Assembly (NCBI RefSeq): GCF_039539525.1
Contig: NZ_BAABDH010000003.1
Coordinates: 62,001-126,000, forward strand
Reading direction: 5' to 3'
Source: Hymenobacter algoricola
GTDB taxonomy: Bacteria; Bacteroidota; Bacteroidia; Cytophagales; Hymenobacteraceae
Length of the DNA stretch: 64,000 nucleotides
The notes beneath the pieces are model-generated. The model ran no database searches, was not told the DNA's origin, and saw only the letters and a program-made list of their open reading frames with translations. A program made the translations under genes and the position numbers. This document shows, piece after piece, positions 16,555 through 24,659 of the stretch (positions are counted from its first letter, which is position 1; each line of letters begins with the position of its first letter).

Positions 16555-17865
16555 CTATTCGGCGGCCGTCAGCTGAATGGTAAAGGCGGTCAGGCCGTCG
16601 GGCCGCGTTTCGAGGCGGAAGGGAAAGCCGTGCTGGAGCAGGATGTCGCGGATGAGGGTGAGGCCGATGCCCTGGCCGTCGCGCTTGGTGCTGAAGAAGG
16701 GCGTAAACAGGCGGGGCTGCACCTCGGGCGCAATGCCGGGGCCGTCGTTGAGCAGGCGCAGCACGGGGGGCCGGGCGGTGGTCTGCACGGTCAGGTTGCC
16801 GTTTTCGCCGATGGCTTCGAGGGCGTTCTTGACGATGTTGAGCAGGGCCTGCTCCAGCTGCTGCTGGTCGAGGCTGATCCAGAGCGGGCCGGGCGCCAGC
16901 TCCCAGTGCCAGCGGATGCCGCGCTTCTCGCTCTGCACCAGCAGCAGGCGATGAATGGCGCGCAGCAGCTCGTGCACGTCGCAGGGCTGGCGGTTGGGGG
17001 CCGGCAGCCGCACCAGGTTGGCGAAGTTGGCAATGAAGTTGGCCAGGTGGGTATTGCGGTTGATGGATACCTCCAGGGCCTCCCGGAAGTCGGGCTGGTC
17101 GTCGGCGCGCAGCTGGGGGGCGTAGTAGCTGAAGCTTTGCAGAATGGAGTTGATGGCGCCGATGGAGTTGTTGATTTCGTGCGACATCATCCGGATCAGC
17201 TTCTCGTAGGCCAGCTTTTCCTGCCGGATCAAGTCCTGAGTCAGCTCTTCGAGCACGATGAAGTTGCGGGTAAAGCCGCGGTCCAGGAAGTGGGAGCAGT
17301 GGGCGCGGTAGGTCTGGATGCCCGACAGCCGAATCACCTGGGGCTGGCCGGTGTGCAGCGTGCTCAGGGCCGGGCCCCACTCGCCGGGCAGCTCGCCGGG
17401 CTTGCGGCCCAGCAGCTCGGCCACGGGCAGCTGCAGGCACTGGGCGGCGGCCGGGTTCAGCGTCTCGATGCGGCCCTCGAAGTCGAGCAGCAGCACGCCG
17501 GCGGGCGAGGCCTGCAGCAGGCGCTCCAGCAGAAAGCTTTTCTCGTGCTGGGTTACCCGCTCCTGCCGCAGCTCGTCGATCATGTGGTTGTAGACGTCGA
17601 TGAGCTGGTCCATCTCGCGCTGGCCCACGGGCACAAACTTCATCGAAAAGTCCCTGGCCCGGATGGCCTCGGTGCCCGCGGCAATGAGCTGAAACGGCCG
17701 CACGAAGCCCCGGTACAGCTGCGCGGTGAGGATGATGGACACCAGCAGCAGCCCCTCCAGCCCCACAAACAGCGGCGCATTGGTCCGCAGCACCTGTCCC
17801 GCCAGCACGATGAGCACGCCGTGAATCAGGATAACGAACAGCAGGAACTTGGTGCGCAGGGTCAT
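16555..17865 (-). CDS. Membrane sensor histidine kinase (HAMP-PAS-HisKA-HATPase), NtrY/AtoS-like
   Basis: 436 residues. There are two membrane segments (about 7-25 and 32-50) with almost no periplasmic loop, a HAMP-like segment (54-105) and a PAS domain (about 110-205). The H-box is MMSHEINNSIGAI with phospho-His229, followed by an ATPase domain with NIVKNALEAI, NDGPGIAP, FFSTKRDGQGIGLTLIRDIL. The minimal extracytoplasmic loop suggests sensing within the membrane or inside the cell. It lies downstream of the sigma-54 response regulator on the same strand, so it is the likely cognate kinase. A 34-bp-arm palindromic element separates the two genes and might reduce or modulate read-through. Confidence 0.92.
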   Translation of the reverse strand: MTLRTKFLLFVILIHGVLIVLAGQVLRTNAPLFVGLEGLLLVSIILTAQLYRGFVRPFQLIAAGTEAIRARDFSMKFVPVGQREMDQLIDVYNHMIDELRQERVTQHEKSFLLERLLQASPAGVLLLDFEGRIETLNPAAAQCLQLPVAELLGRKPGELPGEWGPALSTLHTGQPQVIRLSGIQTYRAHCSHFLDRGFTRNFIVLEELTQDLIRQEKLAYEKLIRMMSHEINNSIGAINSILQSFSYYAPQLRADDQPDFREALEVSINRNTHLANFIANFANLVRLPAPNRQPCDVHELLRAIHRLLLVQSEKRGIRWHWELAPGPLWISLDQQQLEQALLNIVKNALEAIGENGNLTVQTTARPPVLRLLNDGPGIAPEVQPRLFTPFFSTKRDGQGIGLTLIRDILLQHGFPFRLETRPDGLTAFTIQLTAAE

Positions 17866-17916
17866 GAGAGAATTAAGCTAGTTGCACAGTAAGGATTTCT
17901 GAGCCCAAAGGCCGTC

Positions 17917-18005
17917 ATGCCGAGCGCAGCCGAGGCATCTCGCGTGCTGACTCTGAATTAGTACTCAGACATCAGCACGCGAGATGCCTCGGCTGCGCTC
18001 GGCAT
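17917..18005. repeat. Palindromic intergenic element, copy 1 (perfect 34-bp arms)
   Basis: Arms 17917-17950 and 17972-18005 are perfect reverse complements around 21 bases. The motif GAGGCATCTCGCGTGCTGA and its complement recur, with variation, at 39618-39717 and 41285-41380. It has no coding capacity and is a REP/MITE-like family member. Confidence 0.92.
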
Positions 18006-18035
18006 AGCGTTCAAGCTGAACAGCCGCCGCACAGC

Positions 18036-19424
18036 TTACCCCTTCTCCGCGTCAAACGGAATGGCGTACTTTTCCAGCCTACGGTAGAGGGCGCCGCGGC
18101 TCAGGCCCAGAGCTTTGGCCACCCGGCTCACGTTGCCGGCGTAGAAGTCCATTGACTTGCGGATCATCTGGGCCTCCAGCTCGTCGAGAGTCATGGAGCC
18201 CACGGCGGGCAGCTCGCCGGGGGCGGCGGGCCTGGTGGGGGCTTTCTGAAACTGGGCCTGGAAGTCTTCGGGGCCCAGCTCATCTTTGCCGCTGACCAGC
18301 ACGGCCCGCTCGACCAGGTTTTTCAGCTCCCGGATGTTGCCGGCCAGGGGCAGCTCGCGCAGCCAGTGCAGGGCGCGGGTGCCCACTTTCAGGGCGGGCC
18401 GGTGGTAGGTAGTGCGCAGGTGGTGCACGAAGTGCTGCACGAGCAGCGGTATATCGTCGGGCCGCTCGCGCAGGGCGGGCAGGCGCACGGTTATCAGGTT
18501 GATGCGGTAGAACAGGTCTTCGCGGAAGCGGCCCTCCTGCACCAGCTCGGCCAGGTTGCGGTTGGTGGCGCAGATTACCCGGATGTCGAGGCTGCGGGCG
18601 CGGCTGTCGCCGAGCACCTCGTAGGTGCGGTCCTGGAGCACGCGCAGCAGCTTCACCTGGCTGCTCAGATCCAGCTCCCCGATTTCGTCGAGGAAGATGG
18701 TGCCTTTGTTGGCCAGCTCGAAGCGGCCCACCCGGTCGGCTTTGGCGTCGGTGAAGGCCCCGCGGCGGTGGCCGAACATCTCGCTCTCAAACAGCGACGA
18801 CGAAATGCCGCCCAGGTTCACCTTCACGAAGGGCTGCTGGCGGCGGTGGCTGTTCTGGTGCACGGCCTCGGCAATGAGCTCCTTGCCGGTGCCGCTTTCC
18901 CCCTCAATCAGCACCGAGGCATCGGTGGCGGCCACCTGGCCCACGCTGCGCAGCAGGTGCAGCAGCTGGGCATCCTCCCCCACGATGTCGCGGAAGCTGT
19001 AGTGCCGGTCCAGGTCGCGGCGGCTGAGGCGGGGCGCCTCAGCCGCCGCGGCGGGCTCGTGCAGGGCCAGGATGGTGCGGATGGTCTGCAGCAGCGCGTC
19101 GTTGTTCCAGGGCTTGGTCACAAACTCGGCGGCCCCGGCCTTGATGCCCTCCACGGCCAGGGTGATGGAGCCCCAGCCCGTAATCAGAATCACGGGCACC
19201 GGCGGGGCCAGCTGCTTCACCTGGGCCAGCAGCTGCAGGCCGTCCTGCCCGGATGTTTCGAGGGAGTAGTTCATGTCCATGAGCACCAGCTGCGGGGTGG
19301 CGAGGCGCACGGCGTCCAGGGCGGCTTCGGGGGTAGCGACGGCCTGGGTGGCGTAGCCGGCCTGCTTGAGCAGCAGCCCCAGCGAAGTCCGGATGGCCAG
19401 GTCGTCATCGACGATAAGAATCAT
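18036..19424 (-). CDS. Sigma-54-dependent response regulator (NtrC family)
   Basis: The start is ATG 19424 (MILIVDDDLAIRTSLGLLL), 462 residues. The open frame continues upstream only because the 21-bp array lacks stops. The receiver has DDD at 6-8 and Asp50 (LVLMDMNYS). The AAA+ domain has GESGTGKE (Walker A), GTIFLDEIGELD (Walker B) and the sigma-54 contact loop as GAFTDA instead of GAFTGA, a variant I associate with Bacteroidota regulators. The C-terminal Fis-type helix-turn-helix is NVSRVAKALGLSRGALYRRLEKY. With the kinase downstream it is the prime candidate to act on the two sigma-54-like promoters at 23756 and 27413, upstream of the export genes. Confidence 0.94.
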   Translation of the reverse strand: MILIVDDDLAIRTSLGLLLKQAGYATQAVATPEAALDAVRLATPQLVLMDMNYSLETSGQDGLQLLAQVKQLAPPVPVILITGWGSITLAVEGIKAGAAEFVTKPWNNDALLQTIRTILALHEPAAAAEAPRLSRRDLDRHYSFRDIVGEDAQLLHLLRSVGQVAATDASVLIEGESGTGKELIAEAVHQNSHRRQQPFVKVNLGGISSSLFESEMFGHRRGAFTDAKADRVGRFELANKGTIFLDEIGELDLSSQVKLLRVLQDRTYEVLGDSRARSLDIRVICATNRNLAELVQEGRFREDLFYRINLITVRLPALRERPDDIPLLVQHFVHHLRTTYHRPALKVGTRALHWLRELPLAGNIRELKNLVERAVLVSGKDELGPEDFQAQFQKAPTRPAAPGELPAVGSMTLDELEAQMIRKSMDFYAGNVSRVAKALGLSRGALYRRLEKYAIPFDAEKG

Positions 19425-19467
19425 AGAGGAAAGGTAGTTGCTGCGAAGGACGGCAATGCCGGGGAGA

Positions 19468-19824
19468 AAATCGGGGGTCCGACCCTTGATTTCGGGGGTC
19501 GGACCCTCGGAATCGGGGGTCCGGAGGTTGAAATCGGGGGTCGGACCCTCGAAATCGGGCAAAAGTGGCTTGATTCCGAAGGTCTGACTCTCGGTAAGGA
19601 GCCACTTTTGCCCGAAATAGACCCTCGGCAGTCCGAAATCGGACTTCGGAAGCTCTATTTCGGCCAAAAACGGACCGGATTCGAGCTAACGAGGGGCTAA
19701 ATCGGGCCTCGTTAGCTCAAAATCGGTCCTCGTTAGGTCGAATTCGGGCCTCCTTAGCTTGAATTCGGGGGTAGCACGCTCGAAATCGGAGGTTGGCCCC
19801 CCGATTCCGACCCGGTGCCGGACT
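19468..19824. repeat. 21-bp phase-locked degenerate array (array 2, 17 units)
   Basis: Seventeen units follow one another in exact 21-base register (19468, 19489, 19510, 19531, 19552, 19573, 19594, 19615, 19636, 19657, 19678, 19699, 19720, 19741, 19762, 19783, 19804). Nearly all open with A/T-rich NAATCGG or ATTTCGG-type boxes, followed by variable GC-rich sequence, often GGGTCGGACCCTC. Some variable parts are complementary to each other (19552-19570 with 19600-19618, one long stem). The array fills the gap from 43 bases before the regulator start to the permease stop. It belongs to the same family as 5488-5740. Confidence 0.93.
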
Positions 19825-21014
19825 CAGTCTTCGCGCAGGGCCACGGCGGGCCGGATGCCCGCGGCCAGCCGGCTCGGGTACAGGGCGCACAACGCCGTGA
19901 GCATGTACACCAGCACCGAGGCCACGCCCATGCCGGCCAGGTACACGGCGGGCTTGATGTTCATCACGCCCAGCAGCGGAAACTGCGCCGCCACCAGCAG
20001 CCCGAGCACCAGCCCAAAGGTGGTAACGACCAGCACCTCACCCAGAAACTGCGCGCTGATGATGCCGGCGCTGGCCCCCACGGCCCGGCGCAGGCCGATT
20101 TCGGCCCGGCGCTGGCTGATGTTGTACCAGAGCACCCCAAACAGGCCCAGGGCCACGTTAATGATCAGGAAGCCGCACACCAGCACCATCATGCCCATGG
20201 GGGCCAGCGCGAACTTCATGCGGATGGCGCGCTCCTCGGTCAGCGTGGTCACGGTGGTTTTCCAGCCGCCAGTGGTGGCGGCCACCTCCTTGGCAAGGCG
20301 CTGCTCCAGCTCGGCGGTGGCCGTGGGCTGCACCCGGATCAACAGCTTGGGCTGGTCGAAATTGACGGAGTCCTTGGGACTCACCAGGGCCTCACTGCGG
20401 TGGAACAGGGCTGGGGCAATTTCCTGGAATTCGCCCCGGCTGCGGAAGGGCGTGGCCAGCACGCCCACTACTTGCAGCTCGTCGTCTTTGGTGCGAATGA
20501 GCTTGCCCAGCGCCGGGCCGTTGGCAAACAGGGCCTGGCGCGTTTCCGGGGTGATAACCACGGGTTGATGCGTAGCCACTTCGTCGCGGCGGTCGAACCA
20601 GCGGCCTTCGGCCAGCCGCAGATCGAGCACCTTATCCATCTCGTCGCCCACGTAGTAGCTGTCGCTGCCCACCTCTTTGCCGTCTACTGTCAGGTCCACC
20701 TGGCTGTCGCTGAAGGAGAAGGGTGTATTGGAGCGGGTGCGCTCTACGTTGCGCACGCCGGGCATTGCCCGCAGGTGCTGGATAAGCCGGGTGAAGTTGG
20801 CATCCTGCTTCGAGACGGGCTGGCCGTTGGGGTCCAGGTCGACCATCCACACGTGCTCGTAGGCAAAACCCAGCGGGGCGGTGTATTTGCGGTAGTTATC
20901 CAGCAGCAGGCTGCCCAGCACGAAGAGCACCACGAAGGCGAAGAAAATTTCGGTGATGAGCAGCGCATTGGCCCGCTTGCGGTTCCAGATGAGCGTAAAC
21001 AGATGGCGTAGCAT
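19824..21014 (-). CDS. ABC transporter permease, FtsX/MacB type (second copy)
   Basis: 396 residues with the MacB/FtsX layout. One N-terminal membrane segment (ALLITEIFFAFVVLFVLGSLLLDN) precedes a large periplasmic domain (~45-270). Three C-terminal segments follow (MGMMVLVCGFLIINVALGLFGVLWY; ISAQFLGEVLVVTTFGLVLGLLVAAQFP; VASVLVYMLTALCALYPSRLAAGIRP). The signature SQRRAEIGLRRAVGAS, which couples to the ATPase, is present. It follows the first permease by 48 bases. The two probably form a heterodimer powered by the ATPase at 22951-23682. Its stop lies at the last unit of array 2. Confidence 0.92.
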   Translation of the reverse strand: MLRHLFTLIWNRKRANALLITEIFFAFVVLFVLGSLLLDNYRKYTAPLGFAYEHVWMVDLDPNGQPVSKQDANFTRLIQHLRAMPGVRNVERTRSNTPFSFSDSQVDLTVDGKEVGSDSYYVGDEMDKVLDLRLAEGRWFDRRDEVATHQPVVITPETRQALFANGPALGKLIRTKDDELQVVGVLATPFRSRGEFQEIAPALFHRSEALVSPKDSVNFDQPKLLIRVQPTATAELEQRLAKEVAATTGGWKTTVTTLTEERAIRMKFALAPMGMMVLVCGFLIINVALGLFGVLWYNISQRRAEIGLRRAVGASAGIISAQFLGEVLVVTTFGLVLGLLVAAQFPLLGVMNIKPAVYLAGMGVASVLVYMLTALCALYPSRLAAGIRPAVALRED

Positions 21015-21062
21015 GGCAAGAAGATAGAAGCTGGGAGAGAGGAGCCGGAAGTCAGGAAGTAG

Positions 21063-22310
21063 TTATTTGCTGCCGCCTTTCAGCGCCTGCATGGCGTGCA
21101 GCTTCGACATCTTGTAGGCCGGATATACTCCCGACAGCAGCCCAAACACGAGGCTCAGCAGCAGCCCCCCCGCGAAGATGCGCGGGTTGAGCGTGAGGGT
21201 GGTGTAAGGAATAAAGCCGCTACCGTCGATGATGCGGAGCACCACGGCCGCCAGCACCAGGCCCAGCACACCGCCCAGCAGCGTCAAAAACACATTCTCA
21301 ATCAGAAACTGCCGCACCAGCGTGCCCGAAGTGGCCCCAAAGGCCTTGCGCACCCCGATTTCGGAGGAGCGCTCCAGAATGCGGCTCACGTTGATATTAA
21401 CCAGGTTCAGGGCCGGCAGCAGCATAAACAGCAGGGCCAGCACCAGGGCGCCGCCCAACATTTTGCTCACGCCATCGTCGGGGCCGCTGTTGTTGTTGAA
21501 GAAGCGCACGGTAGAGGCCAGCAGCGTGCCGGCGTGGGGTTTTACTTTCTCGTGCACCTTGGGGTCGGGCACCGGCACGTGCGCTACCACCCGGTCAAAC
21601 TCGGCTTCGACGTTGGGCACGTCGGCGGGCGTGCGGGCCAGCATGATGGCCAGGCAGTTGCCGAAGTAGTTGGGGTCTTTGGCGTCGGCGGTACCCGTGG
21701 TGATGGGGGCCCACATATCGGCATAGGAGTTGAAGCGCATGCCGGGCACGTCCTTCACCACGCCCACAATGCGGTAGCGCACCCGGTCGGTTTCCAGCGT
21801 GCGGCCCACCACCCCGCGCACGGCCCCGAAATACTCGCGGCTGGTGCGCTCATTAATCACGGCTACGTGGGCGGCTTCCTTTACTTCCTGCAGGGTGTAG
21901 GGGCGGCCTTCGAGAAAGTCGAAATCGAGCACCTGCCAGAACTGTCCGTCGGTGTACTTCAGGTCCACATCGAGCTTGTGGCCGCCTACGTAGGCGGCCG
22001 TCGAGCCAAAGTAGGAGCTGATGGAAATAGTTTCGGGCGTACGCATGGGGCGCACGTAGCGCTCCAGAAAGCTGTAGCTCGCGGTGCCGTTGTTCTGGCC
22101 TCCCTCTTTGAAGGTCACCGTCATGCGGTTGACGAACACCAGGCGGTCCACCTTTTTTTCGGGGGTGTGCGGGCCCATGGTGTGGTCGTAGAAGGCGTAT
22201 ACCACCAGCAGAATCATCAGCGTGAAGCTGATGCCGAACAGGCTGATGAAGGTGAAGAACTTGCGGCGCAGCAAGACTTTCCAGGCGATTTTGAGGTAGC
22301 TAAGCAGCAT
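21063..22310 (-). CDS. ABC transporter permease, FtsX/MacB type (first copy)
   Basis: 415 residues. The N-terminal segment is FFTFISLFGISFTLMILLVVYAFYD, followed by a periplasmic MacB-PCD domain (REYFGAVRGVVGRTL, YRIVGVVKDVPGMRFN). The FtsX core has SRILERSSEIGVRKAFGATSGTLVRQFLIENVFLTLLGGVLGLVLA and ends VYPAYKMSKLHAMQALKGGSK. MacB-type transporters use ATP in the cytoplasm to drive export by a periplasmic adaptor and TolC. The start codon lies inside the last codons of the sigma-factor gene (11-bp overlap), implying translational coupling. Confidence 0.93.
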   Translation of the reverse strand: MLLSYLKIAWKVLLRRKFFTFISLFGISFTLMILLVVYAFYDHTMGPHTPEKKVDRLVFVNRMTVTFKEGGQNNGTASYSFLERYVRPMRTPETISISSYFGSTAAYVGGHKLDVDLKYTDGQFWQVLDFDFLEGRPYTLQEVKEAAHVAVINERTSREYFGAVRGVVGRTLETDRVRYRIVGVVKDVPGMRFNSYADMWAPITTGTADAKDPNYFGNCLAIMLARTPADVPNVEAEFDRVVAHVPVPDPKVHEKVKPHAGTLLASTVRFFNNNSGPDDGVSKMLGGALVLALLFMLLPALNLVNINVSRILERSSEIGVRKAFGATSGTLVRQFLIENVFLTLLGGVLGLVLAAVVLRIIDGSGFIPYTTLTLNPRIFAGGLLLSLVFGLLSGVYPAYKMSKLHAMQALKGGSK

Positions 22311-22893
22311 AACGCAGGGGAACAGAAGAGGTGAGAGAAGAAGCCTGCCGGGCCGTCACGCGCCGCTGCAGGATGGCCCGGGCCTTAGCCAACTGCGACT
22401 TGCTGGTGCCCTCGGCAATGCCCAGCAGCGCGGCCGCCTCGGGGTGGGTGTAGCCCTCGATGGCGCAGAGGTTGAATACGGCCCGGTAGCCGGCGGGCAG
22501 CTCCTGCACCAGCCGCAGCAGGTCGGCGGCCTGCAGCGCCACGTCGGCGGCGGGCAGGTCGGTGGCCAGGTGAGCGGTGGGGCAGTCATCAATATTCAGA
22601 GTAAAGCGGGGCTGGCGGCGCAGCCAGCCCAGGGCCTCGTTGACCATGATGCGGCGCACCCAGCCTGCCAGGCAGCCCGAGCCGTCGTACTGGTGCAGGT
22701 GGCGAAACACCTGCAGAAAGCCCCGGGCCAGCACGTCCTCGGCATCCCAGCGGCTGCGCACGTAGCGCAGGCACAGGGCCAGCATCTTGGGGGCAAAGCG
22801 CTGGTAGAGCTGCTCCTGGGCGGCCCGCTGCCCGCGGCGGCAGGCCGCTATCAGCTCCGCATCGGACAAGGCGGGTGGGAAAGTCGTTTTCAT
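22300..22893 (-). CDS. ECF-type RNA polymerase sigma factor
   Basis: 197 residues. Region 2 contains LYQRFAPKMLALCLRYVRSRWDAEDVLARGFLQVFRHLHQYDG, and region 4 PAGYRAVFNLCAIEGYTHPEAAALLGIAEGTSKSQLAKARAILQRR. There is no anti-sigma gene next to it. It sits inside the export operon, 57 bases after the ATPase gene, and overlaps the permease start by 11 bases, so it is produced with the transporter. The tail beyond region 4 (~20 residues) is unremarkable. It may give positive feedback or link the export system to other genes; no ECF-type promoter could be assigned by eye. Confidence 0.93.
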   Translation of the reverse strand: MKTTFPPALSDAELIAACRRGQRAAQEQLYQRFAPKMLALCLRYVRSRWDAEDVLARGFLQVFRHLHQYDGSGCLAGWVRRIMVNEALGWLRRQPRFTLNIDDCPTAHLATDLPAADVALQAADLLRLVQELPAGYRAVFNLCAIEGYTHPEAAALLGIAEGTSKSQLAKARAILQRRVTARQASSLTSSVPLRYAA

Positions 22894-22950
22894 GGCGTAG
22901 AAATAGAATAGGGGGCCGGAATACGGCGGATAGGGAAGTGGGAAGCCGGC

Positions 22951-23682
22951 TTAGCTGACCTGGCTGCCGTCGAAGAAGCGGATGACGCGCTCGGTTTTCA
23001 GCGCCTGATGCTCATCGTGGGTGACCATGATGATGGTCACGCCGCTCTGGCGGTTCAGGTCCAGCAGCAGGTCCATGATTTCCTCGCCCATCACCGAGTC
23101 CAAGTTACCGGTGGGCTCATCGGCCAGAATGATTTCGGGGTTGCCGGCCAGGGCCCGGGCAATGGCCACGCGCTGGCGCTGCCCGCCGGAAAGCTGGCTG
23201 GGGAAGTGGCTGGTGCGGGCGCTGAGGCCTACTTTGTCGAGGGCGGCGTGGGCACGCTGCCGGCGCTCCTTGCCGCTCACCCCAGGCCGGTAGAGCAGCG
23301 GCAGCTCCACGTTGTCGAGCACCGAGAGGTCGTTGATGAGGTGGTAGCTCTGAAACACGAACCCAATCTTCTCGTTGCGCAGCCGGGCCAGCTCCTTGTC
23401 GGAGTACGACGTAACCGGGCGCCCCTCGATTTCGACCGTGCCGCTGGTGGGCTCGTCGAGCAGCCCGATGATGCTCAGCAGCGTCGACTTGCCACAGCCC
23501 GAGGGCCCCATGATAGACACGAACTCGCCCTTGCCGATGGTCAGGTTCACCCGGTTCAGGGCCACCGTCTCGATGGTCTTGGTCTGATAGACTTTCTCAA
23601 TGTTGGTGAGCGTCAGCATGGCCGAAGCCGGGGCAGCCGGCGGGGGCATCAGTTCGATGTGGGGAGCAGTGGTCGGGGTCAT
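22951..23682 (-). CDS. ABC transporter ATP-binding protein, LolD/MacB type
   Basis: The ATP-binding subunit has Walker A GPSGCGKST, Q-loop FVFQSYHL, ABC signature LSGGQRQRVAIARAL, Walker B IILADEPTGNLDS and H-loop MVTHDEHQ. The length from ATG 23682 is 243 residues. An internal ATG at 23619 (MLTLTNIEKVYQT) is the more usual N-terminus for the family, so the first 21 Pro/Ala-rich residues may not be made. It heads the transcription unit ATPase, sigma factor, permease, permease, and lies 73 bases downstream of a sigma-54-like promoter. It energises the two FtsX-type permeases. Confidence 0.94.
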   Translation of the reverse strand: MTPTTAPHIELMPPPAAPASAMLTLTNIEKVYQTKTIETVALNRVNLTIGKGEFVSIMGPSGCGKSTLLSIIGLLDEPTSGTVEIEGRPVTSYSDKELARLRNEKIGFVFQSYHLINDLSVLDNVELPLLYRPGVSGKERRQRAHAALDKVGLSARTSHFPSQLSGGQRQRVAIARALAGNPEIILADEPTGNLDSVMGEEIMDLLLDLNRQSGVTIIMVTHDEHQALKTERVIRFFDGSQVS

Positions 23683-23755
23683 GGTGGAAGCGGTTTGGAG
23701 GCGGAAGGAAGTTGTCCGGTTTTGGGGCAGCGCCCAATGGATTCCCTCTTACTTA

Positions 23756-23771
23756 GCCAAGCGCTGTGCCA
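23756..23771 (-). promoter_or_regulatory. Sigma-54-like -24/-12 promoter of the ATPase unit
   Basis: Read on the minus strand it is TGGCAC-N5-TTGGC(T), close to the TGGCAC-N5-TTGC consensus. The same hexamers and 5-bp spacing recur at 27413-27428 upstream of the adaptor gene. It lies 73 bases from the ATPase start and about 65 bases from the paired upstream sites. Confidence 0.75.
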
Positions 23772-23836
23772 AGTTCAAAAACAGCTGCTTATCAGCTTCT
23801 TACTTACAATTCACTCAAATAAGCCCGGGCAAATAT

Positions 23837-23871
23837 TGTCCGGAAACGGACAACGTGTTCGGATCTGACGG
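23837..23871. promoter_or_regulatory. Paired palindromic activator sites (UAS) of the ATPase unit
   Basis: Site 1 TGTCCGGAAACGGACA (23837-23852) is a perfect inverted repeat with 6-bp arms. Site 2, TGTTCGGATCTGACGG, starts 19 bases later at 23856. The same two sites with the same spacing occur at 27495-27529. Position and symmetry fit binding by a dimeric NtrC-type activator. Confidence 0.8.
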
Positions 23872-24010
23872 CCGGGGCGGACGCTTTTGCGGTTCGCGCG
23901 TTCGGGCCCCGCAAAACAGGCCGCGCCCACCGGCGTACCCCCGGTGCTCGGTCTGCAAATAAGTTATATCTTACTCCTACAATGTTCTTCCCACCTTAAC
24001 CCCACCAGCC

Positions 24011-24412
24011 ATGCCTACCACCGCCACCAGCATCCGCGACGAAATCCGGCGCGCCAACGACTCGTTTGAGGCCAGCTTCGCCCGCGGTGATGCCGCCGGA
24101 ATTGCCCGCCTCTACACCAGCACCGGGGTGCTGCTGCCCACGGGCATGGACACCATTCGGGGGGCGGAAGGCATCCAGACGTTCTGGCAGAGCGCCATGG
24201 CCATGGGCATCAAGCAGGTGAAGCTCAAAACCCGCGACATCGAGGAGCTGGAAGACACGGCCATCGAGCTGGGCACCTACACCCTGTTTGCCGCCAACAG
24301 CCAGCAGATTGACCAGGGCAAGTACCTGGTGGTCTGGAAAGAGGAAGCCGGCCAGTGGAAGCTGCACCAGGACATCTGGAACACGAGCATGCCCGCCCCG
24401 GCCCAGTCGTAA
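24011..24412 (+). CDS. SnoaL/DUF4440-like (NTF2-fold) protein
   Basis: The 133-residue cytoplasmic protein has the NTF2-like arrangement of the DUF4440/YybH family: an opening helix IRDEIRRANDSFEASFARGDAAGIARLYTSTGVLLPTG, then GAEGIQTFWQSAMAMGIKQVKLKTRDIE, and closing strands GKYLVVWKEEAGQWKLHQDIWN. Members are small ligand-binding or enzyme-like proteins of diverse role, so no reaction is assigned. It is divergent from the ATPase unit and shares its upstream region, including the UAS. It is followed by a hairpin at 24524-24558. Confidence 0.85.
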   Translation: MPTTATSIRDEIRRANDSFEASFARGDAAGIARLYTSTGVLLPTGMDTIRGAEGIQTFWQSAMAMGIKQVKLKTRDIEELEDTAIELGTYTLFAANSQQIDQGKYLVVWKEEAGQWKLHQDIWNTSMPAPAQS

Positions 24413-24523
24413 AAGCAGGCGGGTTTCGGGGCTGCCATTCCCCAACAGAGGCGGTCAGCCTGAACGGCGCGCAGCAGAGGGCAGGCCCTTGCTCTTCCGT
24501 CGCTGCAAGCAATTTAAAATGAG

Positions 24524-24558
24524 CAAAGCCCTTTACCGTTGCGCGGTAGAGGGCTTTG
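24524..24558. terminator. Hairpin between converging genes
   Basis: A stem of 14-15 bp (24524-24538 and 24544-24558, one mismatch) contains AAAGCCCT and its complement. It lies between the DUF4440 gene and the TolC gene, whose 3' ends face each other; a bidirectional terminator is likely. Confidence 0.65.
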
Positions 24559-24659
24559 TGCGTTTTACAGAATTTGGCACCAGCCGCAGAGGCAGGTCCT
24601 GCGCTCTGCGTACGCCAGATGAAGGATGGCAGCCGATTGTTGCTATTAGCACTCACTTT

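Noticed and set aside
18036..19667. N-terminally extended response regulator reading through array 2, giving heptad peptide repeats such as EGPTPDF
   Set aside because: The canonical receiver start MILIVDDD at 19424 follows, and the extension exists only because 21 is a multiple of three and the units happen to lack stops.
19468..19824. CRISPR array (regular units with variable parts)
   Set aside because: The constant part is only ~6 bases and degenerate, the period of 21 is too short for repeat plus spacer, and no cas gene is in the window.
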